From assembly GCA_002428995.1 (NCBI GenBank), contig DIYJ01000011.1:434001-498000 (forward strand): DNA of 64,000 nt. The letters run 5' to 3'. Each line of letters begins with the position of its first letter. Positions within the stretch are counted from its first letter, which is position 1. Source of the DNA: Flavobacteriales bacterium UBA6057 (GTDB lineage Bacteria; Bacteroidota; Bacteroidia; Flavobacteriales_G; Salibacteraceae). The position numbers and the translations under genes are program-made. The notes under the pieces were generated by a model. The model had not been told where the DNA came from, did not search any database, and worked only from the letters and a program-made list of their open reading frames with translations. Shown in pieces: positions 6,679 to 16,911 of the stretch.

Positions 6679-8651
6679 TCACTCTTGCTTCATACCCTCG
6701 CAGCGGGAATACCTTTTTGCGCAACGTGCTGTTTGAGGTGTATGGCGTCCGCTCGGGTACCTTCCTTCTGGATGGTCATGGACCGGATGACCGATGGCAG
6801 GATTTCGCGGTGGTGAAAACCCATCATCTGCCTCACGAGCTGCCCACCGAATTACAGGAGAGACCTGCTGTCTACCTTCTTCGCGATGGGCGGGATAGCC
6901 TTGTCTCATTTGCCCATCACCGCAAGGACATTGTGGCGCCAGGCTCAGATTACCGACAAAACCTGGTGGAGGCGATTTATGCAGCCGAAGGAAGTCACTT
7001 TGGAGGTTGGTCGCAGCATGTGGAAGAATGGTCAAAGAAGGCCGCAGTGATTATTCGTTTTGAAGAGCTAATCGAAGATCCCATCGGGCAATGTGAACGC
7101 CTGCGACCATACCTGAACCTTCCCGATCCCGAATTGGAGAAGTTGCCAAGCTTTGAAAAACTCAAGCGAGGAACACCTGAATACGGTGCCGGGAAAGAGG
7201 TGCTGAAGAGCGAATCAGAGCAGAAGCAAATGGCGGACAAGTGGTTTCGCAAGGGGAAAACAGGAAGCTGGAAAGAAGAGCTACCGGAAGACATGCTCCG
7301 CTTGTTTTGGCACATGCATGGCGAGACGATGGAGGTGGCGGGCTACAGCTACAGCGGGGCGATAGAGCATTGCTTCCCTATTCTGGGATCGCGATTTCAA
7401 AGCAGCGAAACCGAGCAGCAGCGAAACTCAGTCGTGATCGAAGCTACCAAGGTGATCGATCCTTTTGTAGATGGAATCAAGCGTTACGTGGTAGAACTGC
7501 TCAGAACCTATGAACGTTTCCAACCGGAGGGGTTTGAACTTACAACTCTGGTTGAAGGCGAGTGCCTCAATCTGGAGAATGCATTGGAGTTGGATGGTCG
7601 GGGTCAGGGACCGATAGAAACGGGACTGCTTTCGCAGCTAAAGCAGCTGGCGAAACTGGTGTTGCCAACAAAGGCATATGACGAGCTGGCTCGCAGGTTT
7701 CCATTGCATGTGGTGAGAAGTTGGGGACGAAGAAGTGTTTCATCAGCCTCTATGGAGCAGAGCGATGACAGACCTCAACTACTCCATTTGACACTGCCTC
7801 AAAATCATCGATTGGTGAACGAACAGGTGAGCAATCTGGTGGCTACCGTGCATGACATGACACACCAACTTCATCCTGCCTTTCATGAGCAGAACAATCG
7901 CTCGCTGGCAGAAGAGGGCATGCGCTGGATGGCGGCCAGAAATGCTTCGGTGATCGCGGTGTCAAAGTCTACTGCTGCGGACTTGAAAGGCGATTGGAGA
8001 TCAGTGAAAGTCGTTCCACTCGGTGTCGATCGCAGGAAGTTCTATCCCATTCCAAATCAGCATTTGTTGGGTCATATCAGAGATCGGTATCGATTGCCTG
8101 AGCAAAAGTTCCTGCTCTCCGTCTCCACGCTGGAACCCAGGAAAAACATCCGCATGGTGATCAAGGCGTATGCTTCCCTTCCACTGGATGTGAGGGAGCA
8201 ATGTCACCTGGTGTTGGCCGGAAGAAAAGGGTGGAAGTGGTCGCAAGAGGAAATCCCCGCTGAATGCAGAAACCAAATTCATTTCACGGGATTTGTGCGT
8301 GAGGAGCACCTTCCCGCACTCTACACACTTGCGCGAGGGTTCTGCTACATGAGCCATTATGAAGGTTTTGGTTTGCCCGTGCTCGAAGCGATGGCCTGCG
8401 GTGTTCCTGTGATTGTGTCCAACACTTCTTCCTTACCTGAGGTGGCGGGATCTGCAGGTTTGATGTGTGATCCAACCGATGAGCGGGCATTGTCACAGCA
8501 TCTTCAGAACCTGATCACGGATGACACCTTGCAGGAGCGACTGTCGCAACAGTCCCTGGAAAGGAGCTGGGAGTTTACCTGGAGCCGAACGGCCGAGCAG
8601 ACGTTGGCTGTTTACCTCCAAGCCCAAAGGCCAGTGCAGCAAAAAAGCTGA
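6675..8651 (+). CDS. Fusion of PAPS-dependent sulfotransferase and GT4 glycosyltransferase
   Basis: One uninterrupted 658-residue reading frame joins two enzymes. Residues 1-230 are a sulfotransferase: the PAPS 5'-phosphosulfate loop YPRSGNTFLRN (7-17), VKTHH (47-51) and the 3'-phosphate element YLLRDGRDSLVSFAHH (67-82) are intact. Residues 250-650 are a GT4-type (family 1 fold) glycosyltransferase: a partly degenerate N-domain with VDGIKRYVVELL (265-276), VHDMTHQLHP (392-401), VPLGVD (447-452), STLEPRKN (484-491) and the donor-binding E-x7-E in HYEGFGLPVLEAMACG (Glu563, Glu571). The protein likely adds a sugar and a sulfate to the same surface glycan. It starts at TTG 6675 inside the preceding stop codon. 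Its last 77 bases overlap the convergent O-antigen ligase gene. Acceptor and sugar are unknown. Confidence 0.85.
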   Translation: MITLASYPRSGNTFLRNVLFEVYGVRSGTFLLDGHGPDDRWQDFAVVKTHHLPHELPTELQERPAVYLLRDGRDSLVSFAHHRKDIVAPGSDYRQNLVEAIYAAEGSHFGGWSQHVEEWSKKAAVIIRFEELIEDPIGQCERLRPYLNLPDPELEKLPSFEKLKRGTPEYGAGKEVLKSESEQKQMADKWFRKGKTGSWKEELPEDMLRLFWHMHGETMEVAGYSYSGAIEHCFPILGSRFQSSETEQQRNSVVIEATKVIDPFVDGIKRYVVELLRTYERFQPEGFELTTLVEGECLNLENALELDGRGQGPIETGLLSQLKQLAKLVLPTKAYDELARRFPLHVVRSWGRRSVSSASMEQSDDRPQLLHLTLPQNHRLVNEQVSNLVATVHDMTHQLHPAFHEQNNRSLAEEGMRWMAARNASVIAVSKSTAADLKGDWRSVKVVPLGVDRRKFYPIPNQHLLGHIRDRYRLPEQKFLLSVSTLEPRKNIRMVIKAYASLPLDVREQCHLVLAGRKGWKWSQEEIPAECRNQIHFTGFVREEHLPALYTLARGFCYMSHYEGFGLPVLEAMACGVPVIVSNTSSLPEVAGSAGLMCDPTDERALSQHLQNLITDDTLQERLSQQSLERSWEFTWSRTAEQTLAVYLQAQRPVQQKS

Positions 8652-9765
8652 AGAACATCATACCGAGTTGCCTTCCCAGATAGTTTTCGGTTAGGAAAAG
8701 AAGCAGGAAGAAGAGCGTGGTGTAAAGCAGCAAGTTATTTCCAGTTCTTATTCCCTGCACTAAAAAACCGAAAAGCACAGCGAGGAACAGCATCATTCCC
8801 GGAATCCCGAAAAGCAGCCCGAAATGAAGGAATTGGTTGTGTGTGTTGTATTCACCGTCAAAGAATTCAACTTGCTCATAGCTCGAAAAGCAATCCTCCA
8901 GGGAACTTCGCGTGTTTCCTGTTCCTACGCCTGCTAAGGGATGTTCCCCGATGAGTTTGAGGCTGCAATTCCAGATCCCAATGCGCAGGTCTGTGGAAGA
9001 AAGTAAGTCTCCTTCTTCAAAATCCGTTCGAATGCTGGTGAGCTCATCAAAGCGTTGTCTCATGGCAGGATTGAATATTACCACCAAAACTGAGACCGCT
9101 GCCAGAGAAATCAGGGCGGTAGCTTTCAGCATGGGCTGTTTCCATTCTTTTAAAAACCAGAGAGCAGAAATCAGTAGAAAAGCAATCAGCGGCATTTTGC
9201 CTCCGCAGAGGCTGGCGCCTGCAAACAACAGTGTGATACTGCCCCATTTCAGGAGTTTCGGAAAGTCCTGGTCGCCTAAAAACAGGAATGCAGCAAAAAA
9301 CCAGGCAGCACTGAGGTAGGTGGGATGTACGTGAAATACGGCTGCAATGGATTCCCGCAGTTCGTAACTGAATGAAGCCGACTCAAAGGGCGGATGCAGT
9401 GCAAGAAACACGAGGATGATGGCAACCTGAAGAATAGAAAGCCATCGAAATCCAAGCAAAAAGTAGCCATGAAGCGGGTTTCTGTAAAACACCGGAAAAG
9501 CCACGATGAGAATGGGCCAAAGGCGAACTTCCCTCAGTCCGTCCTCAGGCAATCGCCACGCCACCCATGAAAGGATGGCAACAAGAGCAGGAGTGATGAA
9601 CCACCATCGCTTCAGTGGAGGCAGAATGTCTTTCCCCTTCCGAACGATGTGAAGCAGCAACAAGGCAATGAGGCATGAAGAAGAGATGCCCATCGGCCAG
9701 AACAGAAAACCAGAGAGCACTACCAGCAAGACGGCCTCCAGCCTGTCAAGCCAGTTCGCGGACAT
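8575..9765 (-). CDS. O-antigen ligase/polymerase (WaaL/Wzy_C) family membrane protein
   Basis: This 396-residue protein has about ten transmembrane helices and the Wzy_C-type long periplasmic loop with GEHPLAGVGTGN and YNTHNQFLHFGLLFGIPG, the ligase/polymerase signature whose His and Arg residues act on undecaprenyl-linked glycans. It either ligates or polymerises surface polysaccharide repeat units in the inner membrane; the two cannot be separated by sequence reading. The start at 9765 overlaps the end of the GT4 gene (upstream on this strand) by 20 bases, making a two-gene unit. Its 3' end overlaps the convergent fusion gene by 77 bases, so the two transcripts are antisense there. Confidence 0.88.
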   Translation of the reverse strand: MSANWLDRLEAVLLVVLSGFLFWPMGISSSCLIALLLLHIVRKGKDILPPLKRWWFITPALVAILSWVAWRLPEDGLREVRLWPILIVAFPVFYRNPLHGYFLLGFRWLSILQVAIILVFLALHPPFESASFSYELRESIAAVFHVHPTYLSAAWFFAAFLFLGDQDFPKLLKWGSITLLFAGASLCGGKMPLIAFLLISALWFLKEWKQPMLKATALISLAAVSVLVVIFNPAMRQRFDELTSIRTDFEEGDLLSSTDLRIGIWNCSLKLIGEHPLAGVGTGNTRSSLEDCFSSYEQVEFFDGEYNTHNQFLHFGLLFGIPGMMLFLAVLFGFLVQGIRTGNNLLLYTTLFFLLLFLTENYLGRQLGMMFFSFFAALAFGLGGKQPTSARPFGSR

Positions 9766-10864
9766 TGCTGAAAGTCTTATCCAGAAAGAAGTTCACGAAG
9801 GATTCCCGAAAGATGGAGCGATCGAAGGTGACCGCGTGATGGCGAATGGAGTAGGGGTCGAACGTTCGTTTTTCAAAGCGAATGATGGCATCGGCCAGAG
9901 CTTCGTGGTGCTCGCGATGAAAAAACAACCCCGTTTCACCTTCAATCACCGTCTCTGAGTAACCGCCTCTGCCCAGCGCGATCACCGGAGTTCCACACGC
10001 TTGTGCTTCTAAGCCTGCAATGCCAAAATCTTCTACCGAGGCATTCACAAATGCGCGTGCTCGTTGCATGAAGTGCACCAGCTCAGAGTCGTTGATCCAC
10101 CCCAGGAAGCGAATGTTCGGGCCTGCGATCTTCTTCAGGGACTTTTCCAGTGGCCCCTGACCTGCTATCAGCAATTGCCGGTCTGGCATGCCATTGAAGG
10201 CGCGGATGATCAGGTCCAGATTCTTATAGTCTACAAAGCGTGAGGCTGTAAAATAGTAGTTCAGCTTGGGTTCGTGTAGCGTAAAGCGGGAGGTGTCTAC
10301 CGGTGGATAGATCACCTCACTGCGTCTTCCATAAGCGCGAACGATGCGATCCGCTACAAAGGCCGAATTGGCCATGAAATAGTCTACCTGCTGGGCCGTT
10401 TTTGCATCCCAGTTTCGAAGCCGGGTAATCATGCGCTTGGCCAGCTTGCGCTTCACTCCACTGTCGTAGCCGTATTTCTCGAGGTAGGTGTCTTGAAGAT
10501 CCCATGCAAAGCGCATGGGTGTATGGCAATAGCATAAATGGACCTGTCCCGGTCTTTTCTTGATGCCCTTGGCAGCCGCCCACGATGAGGAGATGATCAC
10601 ATCGAAGTCACTCACATCCAGCCGGGAGATCGCCACAGGGTAAAGTGGCGCGAGTTGACGATACACCTTGCGAGCAAAGGGCAGTTTTTGAATGAAACTT
10701 GTTTTTGGCTCCAGACCAGGACTCACTGCGTCCATGGAGGAAGGGGACATAAAATTGAACAGGCAGAACACACCGCTCGGCTGGATCACGTCAATGATCT
10801 CGTGAGCCACCTTGTCTGCGCCTCCGGGCATTGTAAACCAGTCATGTACAAAAGCCACCTTCAC
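9746..10864 (-). CDS. GT4 family glycosyltransferase
   Basis: This 372-residue cytoplasmic enzyme has the GT-B fold. The N-domain opens KVAFVHDWFTMPGGADKV, with the glycine-rich acceptor loop, and later YCHTPMRFAWD; the C-domain has the nucleotide-sugar site ASVEDFGIAGLEAQACGTPV with the E-x7-E pair, and FLGWINDSEL. The motif set resembles mannosyltransferases of the WbaZ/WbdC type, so a GDP-mannose donor is plausible but not shown. It is the first gene of a minus-strand pair with the O-antigen ligase (20-base overlap). A perfect 6-2-6 palindrome lies 15 bases upstream of the start. Confidence 0.9.
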   Translation of the reverse strand: MKVAFVHDWFTMPGGADKVAHEIIDVIQPSGVFCLFNFMSPSSMDAVSPGLEPKTSFIQKLPFARKVYRQLAPLYPVAISRLDVSDFDVIISSSWAAAKGIKKRPGQVHLCYCHTPMRFAWDLQDTYLEKYGYDSGVKRKLAKRMITRLRNWDAKTAQQVDYFMANSAFVADRIVRAYGRRSEVIYPPVDTSRFTLHEPKLNYYFTASRFVDYKNLDLIIRAFNGMPDRQLLIAGQGPLEKSLKKIAGPNIRFLGWINDSELVHFMQRARAFVNASVEDFGIAGLEAQACGTPVIALGRGGYSETVIEGETGLFFHREHHEALADAIIRFEKRTFDPYSIRHHAVTFDRSIFRESFVNFFLDKTFSNVRELA

Positions 10865-10879
10865 GTTTACGAAGTAAGG

Positions 10880-10893
10880 ACTAATTGATTAGT
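10880..10893. promoter_or_regulatory. Palindrome upstream of the GT4/O-antigen ligase unit
   Basis: ACTAAT-TG-ATTAGT is a perfect inverted repeat with a two-base centre, 15 bases before the start codon at 10864. Its size and place suit a dimeric repressor operator. The rest of the 228-base spacer to 11092 holds only a weak TACCTTTT promoter-like box near 11050 for the plus-strand gene. Confidence 0.3.
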
Positions 10894-11092
10894 TCAACGG
10901 TGTTCGGTCTCACAAAAATGGGAGCACCATCGCTATGCTATGTGCTGTAAGGAGGAGACGTCAGTGATGGTAATGCTTGTCCATGGTTTAGAGCAGTTCA
11001 GACTCAGCTGTTCATCTGGTAAGTAGATCGATATACCGGTAACGCCTTACCTTTTTTGGAGCGATTCCGTCTGGAAAATAAACCCACTAACT

Positions 11093-12544
11093 ATGCGCTT
11101 TCCAATCCTTCAACATCTTAGTTTACTGCTTGGTGTCTTCCTTCTGACCTGCCAGGCCTTTTGCCAGAGTTCCTTCTGGAATCCCATTCCGCTTGGTCAA
11201 ACCAGTTACTTCGAGCAGAGCCAAACGAGCGAAATACTATCCATGGAATGCGATTGGTCTTATCCAGGTGGCAGCGGAGATTTCTATGAGATTTGCTACG
11301 ATCAAATGCAGGAGCATTTTGACAGCTGCGCTTTTCAGGTATGGACTGGAGATTTTCAGCAGAACCCCTTCGCTGATTTTCGAGGATTTGTGCACCGCCC
11401 TGAGGACATTACCGTTCGGGCCAGGGACAATGAGTTTGTCATTCCGCTGTATGAAGAGGTCGGGTCTTCACACTTTTTCGGACCTGGATGGAACATTGTG
11501 GTAGAGCCGATGACGTTGGATACGGTATTCGGAGTGGAGGATTCCGTCAAGAACTACTCATTGATCATTGTGAACATACAGCAACAGGGCGGCATCATTA
11601 AACTCTCCAAAAATCATGGACTTCTGGAGTTTACTCCTTTCAAGTTTTTGGATTGTGTGAATACCTCTTCTTTTGGTAAATGGGTTCTTGCGGGATACGA
11701 GCAATCGGGGCAGCAGGGCGGCTTGGCATTGCCGGATAAAGCTGACTACTTTCCGTACAGCATAGGAGACGAACTTCTGTTGGAAGAGAATGGTCACCGG
11801 GCAAACGACATGATGGAGTTTGAGCCATATACAGACCTGCTATCCATTGAGATCACCTCCGTTGATACATCCGATCTCACCATTGACGGCATCGTACATC
11901 GCTACAATTCAGTGGGTGTATTTCAGAACATCGACAGTAGCTTTTCGATGACCTTTCATCTCTTGAGGCAGATGCTGGAGAACCCCTACAGCGTTCCACA
12001 TCTTGCAGATATTTCCCCTATTGGTAGTCAGTATGCGACTTTGATACCGAGTTATCCCCACTGGATGGACACGGGTGGTGATTCAGGGATTGTGGTATCA
12101 ACAGGTGGATTCCAAACCAGCCACTGTGATTCAAACATTATTGTAGATGGAGTAGGTGTTTTCCAGGACTATAGCGCTGAACTAGGTCTCGTGTATAGCT
12201 ATGATCGTAGTTTGGCAGGCCCGCCTCTCCAGCACAATTTGCTGGCAGCAGAAGGTCAGAACTTCAGCCATGGCAGCTGGCCCGTTTGGCTATCCGTACC
12301 AAAAGTGGCTGACGAGGAAATGATCAGTGTGTACCCGAATCCTGCAAAGGATCGTGTGGTCATCGCGTTCGAGAAAAGTAGCTCCATGCGCCTCTCGGTG
12401 TTGAATGCATCAGGCTCAGAAGTGTTGAATCGACAGGTTCGAAACAGAGAAGAGCTGGACGTGAGTAACTTGAGTGCCGGAGTCTACTTCTTCCGCCTTT
12501 CAGACGCATCGAATGTGGAGGTGAAGCGCGTGATCGTTCACTAA
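11093..12544 (+). CDS. T9SS-exported protein with type A sorting domain
   Basis: This 483-residue protein has a signal peptide (cleaved near CQAFCQ|SS, about residue 24) and a C-terminal T9SS type A sorting domain of about 75 residues: VYPNPAKDRVVIAF, then the LSAGVYFFRL core and a terminal VKRVIVH. The central 380 residues, rich in aromatic and acidic residues, match no family I recognise; a segment HWMDTGGDSGIVVSTGG might suggest a Ser-containing loop but is not a recognised active site. The protein should be exported by Sec, cross the outer membrane by T9SS and be released or anchored. It is convergent with the TPR gene, with a 4-base overlap. Confidence 0.8.
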   Translation: MRFPILQHLSLLLGVFLLTCQAFCQSSFWNPIPLGQTSYFEQSQTSEILSMECDWSYPGGSGDFYEICYDQMQEHFDSCAFQVWTGDFQQNPFADFRGFVHRPEDITVRARDNEFVIPLYEEVGSSHFFGPGWNIVVEPMTLDTVFGVEDSVKNYSLIIVNIQQQGGIIKLSKNHGLLEFTPFKFLDCVNTSSFGKWVLAGYEQSGQQGGLALPDKADYFPYSIGDELLLEENGHRANDMMEFEPYTDLLSIEITSVDTSDLTIDGIVHRYNSVGVFQNIDSSFSMTFHLLRQMLENPYSVPHLADISPIGSQYATLIPSYPHWMDTGGDSGIVVSTGGFQTSHCDSNIIVDGVGVFQDYSAELGLVYSYDRSLAGPPLQHNLLAAEGQNFSHGSWPVWLSVPKVADEEMISVYPNPAKDRVVIAFEKSSSMRLSVLNASGSEVLNRQVRNREELDVSNLSAGVYFFRLSDASNVEVKRVIVH

Positions 12545-13785
12545 GGAGCGCAGAAATTCTTCATGGCATCCTCTCCGGCATCGTAGCCGAGATCCACAGC
12601 CATACGCAGATCCTGGCAACCGTTCAGAATGTCATAGTTGAAGAGCTTCGCCAATCCGCGGTTGAAGCGAGCCTCGTGCTGATCAGAATCGTAAGTCAAT
12701 GCTCGGTTATAATCACTGATCGCACGCTCATATTCGCCAAAGAGCAGGTAAACGTTCCCGCGCAGCGCATAAGCATCAGCGTCTTGAGGTTCCAGCTCAA
12801 TGGCTCTGTTGGCATCATCCAGGGCGCTTGGGAAGTTTCCAAGCATCTTGTAGGAGAAGGCGCGGTTGTAAATCGCGTTGAAGTAAGCGGTATCAAATTC
12901 GTTTGCAGCAGAATAGTCCTTTATGGCGCCTGCGAAATCTCCCATTTCCTTTCTCACTAAACCACTGGCGAAATAGACCTTGGCCTGATCCAGCTGTGTG
13001 TCCATGGCTTGGTTGAAAAACTTGAGCGCTGTTTGTTTATCACCCAGCAGGTCATAGGCAATGCCTTTATTATAAAAGGCAAGTGCAAAGTTTGGGTTGA
13101 TCTCCAGTGCCTGATCGAAGTGTTCGATGGCCTCTTCAGGTTTATTTTCCTTGAGAGAAATCAGCCCCAGTACATCATAGGCCAAGGCATTCTGATCGTT
13201 CAAATCCAGCACCATTCTTACATCTTCTTCGGCCGCGGTCAAATCTTCGTTGAGGAAGTGAACAAGTGCCTTCTTCAGTTGCGTGAGCTCAGGGTTGTAG
13301 TTCTCTCGCTGAAGCTGATCGATGTCTTCCATGGCCTGCTCGTATTCCCCTGAGAGAATGCAGCCATCAATCCGGTGATCTATGAAATCCCGGTTGTCAG
13401 GATCCATTTCGATCGCCCGTTGAACGTCCTTCAAGCCTTCCTCATAATTCTGTGCCAGGAAGTTGAGTTTTGCCTTTGCGTCCAGGAAGTACGCTGAATA
13501 TGGGTTTAGCCGAATGGCCATGTCATAGTCGCGCTGAGCCTCGGTGTAGCGTCCCAAACGCTGATACAGGGAAGCCCTTTTCATGTAGGCTTCTGCATAG
13601 GAATTGTCTGTGGCTATTGCGTTGGTGTAGGAAAAGATGGCTTCATCAAACAGGGCTGTCTTAGACATGTTGTCGCCCTGCTGCACCATGCGCATGGCCT
13701 GAATGCGCTGGTAAGACTGTGCATGCCCATCGCTCCAGAAGAGAACGATGGAAAGGATTATAGATAAGAGGTAGTGGTGGCTCAT
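12541..13785 (-). CDS. Exported tetratricopeptide-repeat protein
   Basis: The 414-residue product starts with a signal peptide (about 1-22, ending GHAQ) and consists of about eleven consecutive 34-residue TPR units, for example AEAYMKRASLYQRLGRYTEA, AYDVLGLISLKENKPEEA and ADAYALRGNVYLLFGEYERA. It forms a superhelical protein-binding scaffold in the periplasm. The C-terminal cap (GCQDLRMAVDLGYDAGEDA, ending with Cys) resembles the cap of the TPR protein at 3393-4190. No catalytic domain is present. Partner proteins cannot be inferred from neighbours. Confidence 0.85.
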   Translation of the reverse strand: MSHHYLLSIILSIVLFWSDGHAQSYQRIQAMRMVQQGDNMSKTALFDEAIFSYTNAIATDNSYAEAYMKRASLYQRLGRYTEAQRDYDMAIRLNPYSAYFLDAKAKLNFLAQNYEEGLKDVQRAIEMDPDNRDFIDHRIDGCILSGEYEQAMEDIDQLQRENYNPELTQLKKALVHFLNEDLTAAEEDVRMVLDLNDQNALAYDVLGLISLKENKPEEAIEHFDQALEINPNFALAFYNKGIAYDLLGDKQTALKFFNQAMDTQLDQAKVYFASGLVRKEMGDFAGAIKDYSAANEFDTAYFNAIYNRAFSYKMLGNFPSALDDANRAIELEPQDADAYALRGNVYLLFGEYERAISDYNRALTYDSDQHEARFNRGLAKLFNYDILNGCQDLRMAVDLGYDAGEDAMKNFCAP

Positions 13786-13822
13786 GATTCTATAACGCTT
13801 CGTTCAGCAGTAAGGTTTATGC

Positions 13823-15460
<1,638 letters not shown>

Positions 15461-15526
15461 TCGAGTGAAATTGATACTACACCAGATGGCCAAAGATGTT
15501 GATTTCGATCGTGAAAAATCGACCCT

Positions 15527-16810
15527 TTAGGTGAGGTTGTGAATTGCTTTGACCAAATAGTCTAAGTCTTCGAGGGAGGTGTAAACATTGGGAGTCACCC
15601 GGCAGGCGTTGATGCCTTCATGCTTGATATGTGTGGTGTGCACCCGCCAGACCTCCATCAGCTGAGACGAAATCTTTGGTGTTCTGGGTGTTTCGAAGCC
15701 AAAGGTGGAGATGGCACCGCTGAACTCTCTGTCCTGAGGACACCAGAACTGAATTCCCGGAATGTCCTTCACGCGTTCCATCCAGTACTGCTTCAGGTAG
15801 TGCAAGCGCTCAAATTTGCGTTCGATTCCAATGCTGGTGTGGAAATCTGCGGCAGCTCCAACGGCTATTTCTGCGGCAACACTTCGGGTTCCTTGCGCCT
15901 CAAACTTTCTGATGTCTGAAGATTTGGGGTCAGGATTGGGGAAGAGCGGCCACAAGTCAGCGATGTTTTCCTTTTTCACATAAAGCATTCCGGTTCCGTA
16001 AGGAGCGCAGAGCCATTTGTGAAGGCTGGTGCCAAAATAATCGCAGTTCAGATCGGGAATCTTGAAGTCGAGATGAGCAAAGGAATGAGCACCATCCACT
16101 ACCACTTTGGCTCCAATCTTTTTCGCTGCATCAGCGATCTGGCGAACAGGCATGACCTGCCCTGTCCAGTTGATCACATGCGTGACGTGGACCACCTTCG
16201 TGTTCTTGGTGAACAGGTCTGTGTATGCTTTCACCAGTGCATCGTTGTCTGTCGAAGGCATGGGCAGCTTCGCGATCTTTCTTACGATGCCTTCGCGTTG
16301 TGCTCGCTGAGCCCACGCCTGATTCATGTTGGGATAAATGAAGTTGCTGTGTACTACTTCATCACCTTTTTCTAAATCAATACCAAAGATGACGGTGTCC
16401 AAAGCTTCAGTGGCATTGCGGTTGATCACAATCTCGTCCATGCTCACACCAGCGATGTTGGCCAGCTTTTCACGCACAAAGGGGCGCTCCTTTTCCAGAA
16501 TACGCCACATGTAATAGGAGGGAGCCTCGTTCGACATGGATTCGAATCGCTCGAATGCTTCCGCCACAACCCTGGGATGCGGTGACACGCCTCCATTGTT
16601 CATGTTGATAATGGAAGAAGACGTGGTAAACTGATGCTTTACCCAGCTCCAAAAGTCTTCGTTGCTTGCCAGGTCATCGGGTGGAACGGATGCAATGTCT
16701 TGCATCACTCGGCTGGTTTCAGAGGCGGCTGCTGAGCTCAAAAAAGGTGCTGCATAAAGCCCTGCACCCATCAAGCCTGCACTCTTGAGGAAGGATCTTC
16801 GGTTCGTCAA
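15527..16810 (-). CDS. Tat-exported class V aminotransferase-like PLP enzyme
   Basis: This 427-residue protein begins with a twin-arginine signal (NRRSFLK at 3-9, then a hydrophobic stretch and AAASE), so it should be folded with its cofactor in the cytoplasm and exported. The remainder is a fold-type I PLP enzyme of the class V / isopenicillin-N epimerase-like group: NNGGVSPHP, NRNATEALDTV, VVDGAHSFAHL (Asp that pairs with the pyridine nitrogen) and the Schiff-base lysine in TSLHKWLCAPYGTG. Members include cysteine desulfurase-like and epimerase-like enzymes, but the reaction here is unknown. The gene stands alone, upstream of the carboxylase on the same strand with a 66-base gap. Confidence 0.87.
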   Translation of the reverse strand: MTNRRSFLKSAGLMGAGLYAAPFLSSAAASETSRVMQDIASVPPDDLASNEDFWSWVKHQFTTSSSIINMNNGGVSPHPRVVAEAFERFESMSNEAPSYYMWRILEKERPFVREKLANIAGVSMDEIVINRNATEALDTVIFGIDLEKGDEVVHSNFIYPNMNQAWAQRAQREGIVRKIAKLPMPSTDNDALVKAYTDLFTKNTKVVHVTHVINWTGQVMPVRQIADAAKKIGAKVVVDGAHSFAHLDFKIPDLNCDYFGTSLHKWLCAPYGTGMLYVKKENIADLWPLFPNPDPKSSDIRKFEAQGTRSVAAEIAVGAAADFHTSIGIERKFERLHYLKQYWMERVKDIPGIQFWCPQDREFSGAISTFGFETPRTPKISSQLMEVWRVHTTHIKHEGINACRVTPNVYTSLEDLDYLVKAIHNLT

Positions 16811-16911
16811 TTTTGCTTGGGGTTTGGGCCAAATTAAACCTTTTGCTCAATATCTTGTGGTAGGTATACGCTCTGGAAATATTTTCGTCTATGTATAAAA
16901 GCCCCCTCTCG

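Noticed and set aside
6675..8651. Possibility that the sulfotransferase-GT fusion is a frameshift artefact of two genes
   Set aside because: The frame is open without stop for 658 codons, the linker (about 230-265) is coherent and no second start with promoter is visible; kept as a true fusion pending re-sequencing.
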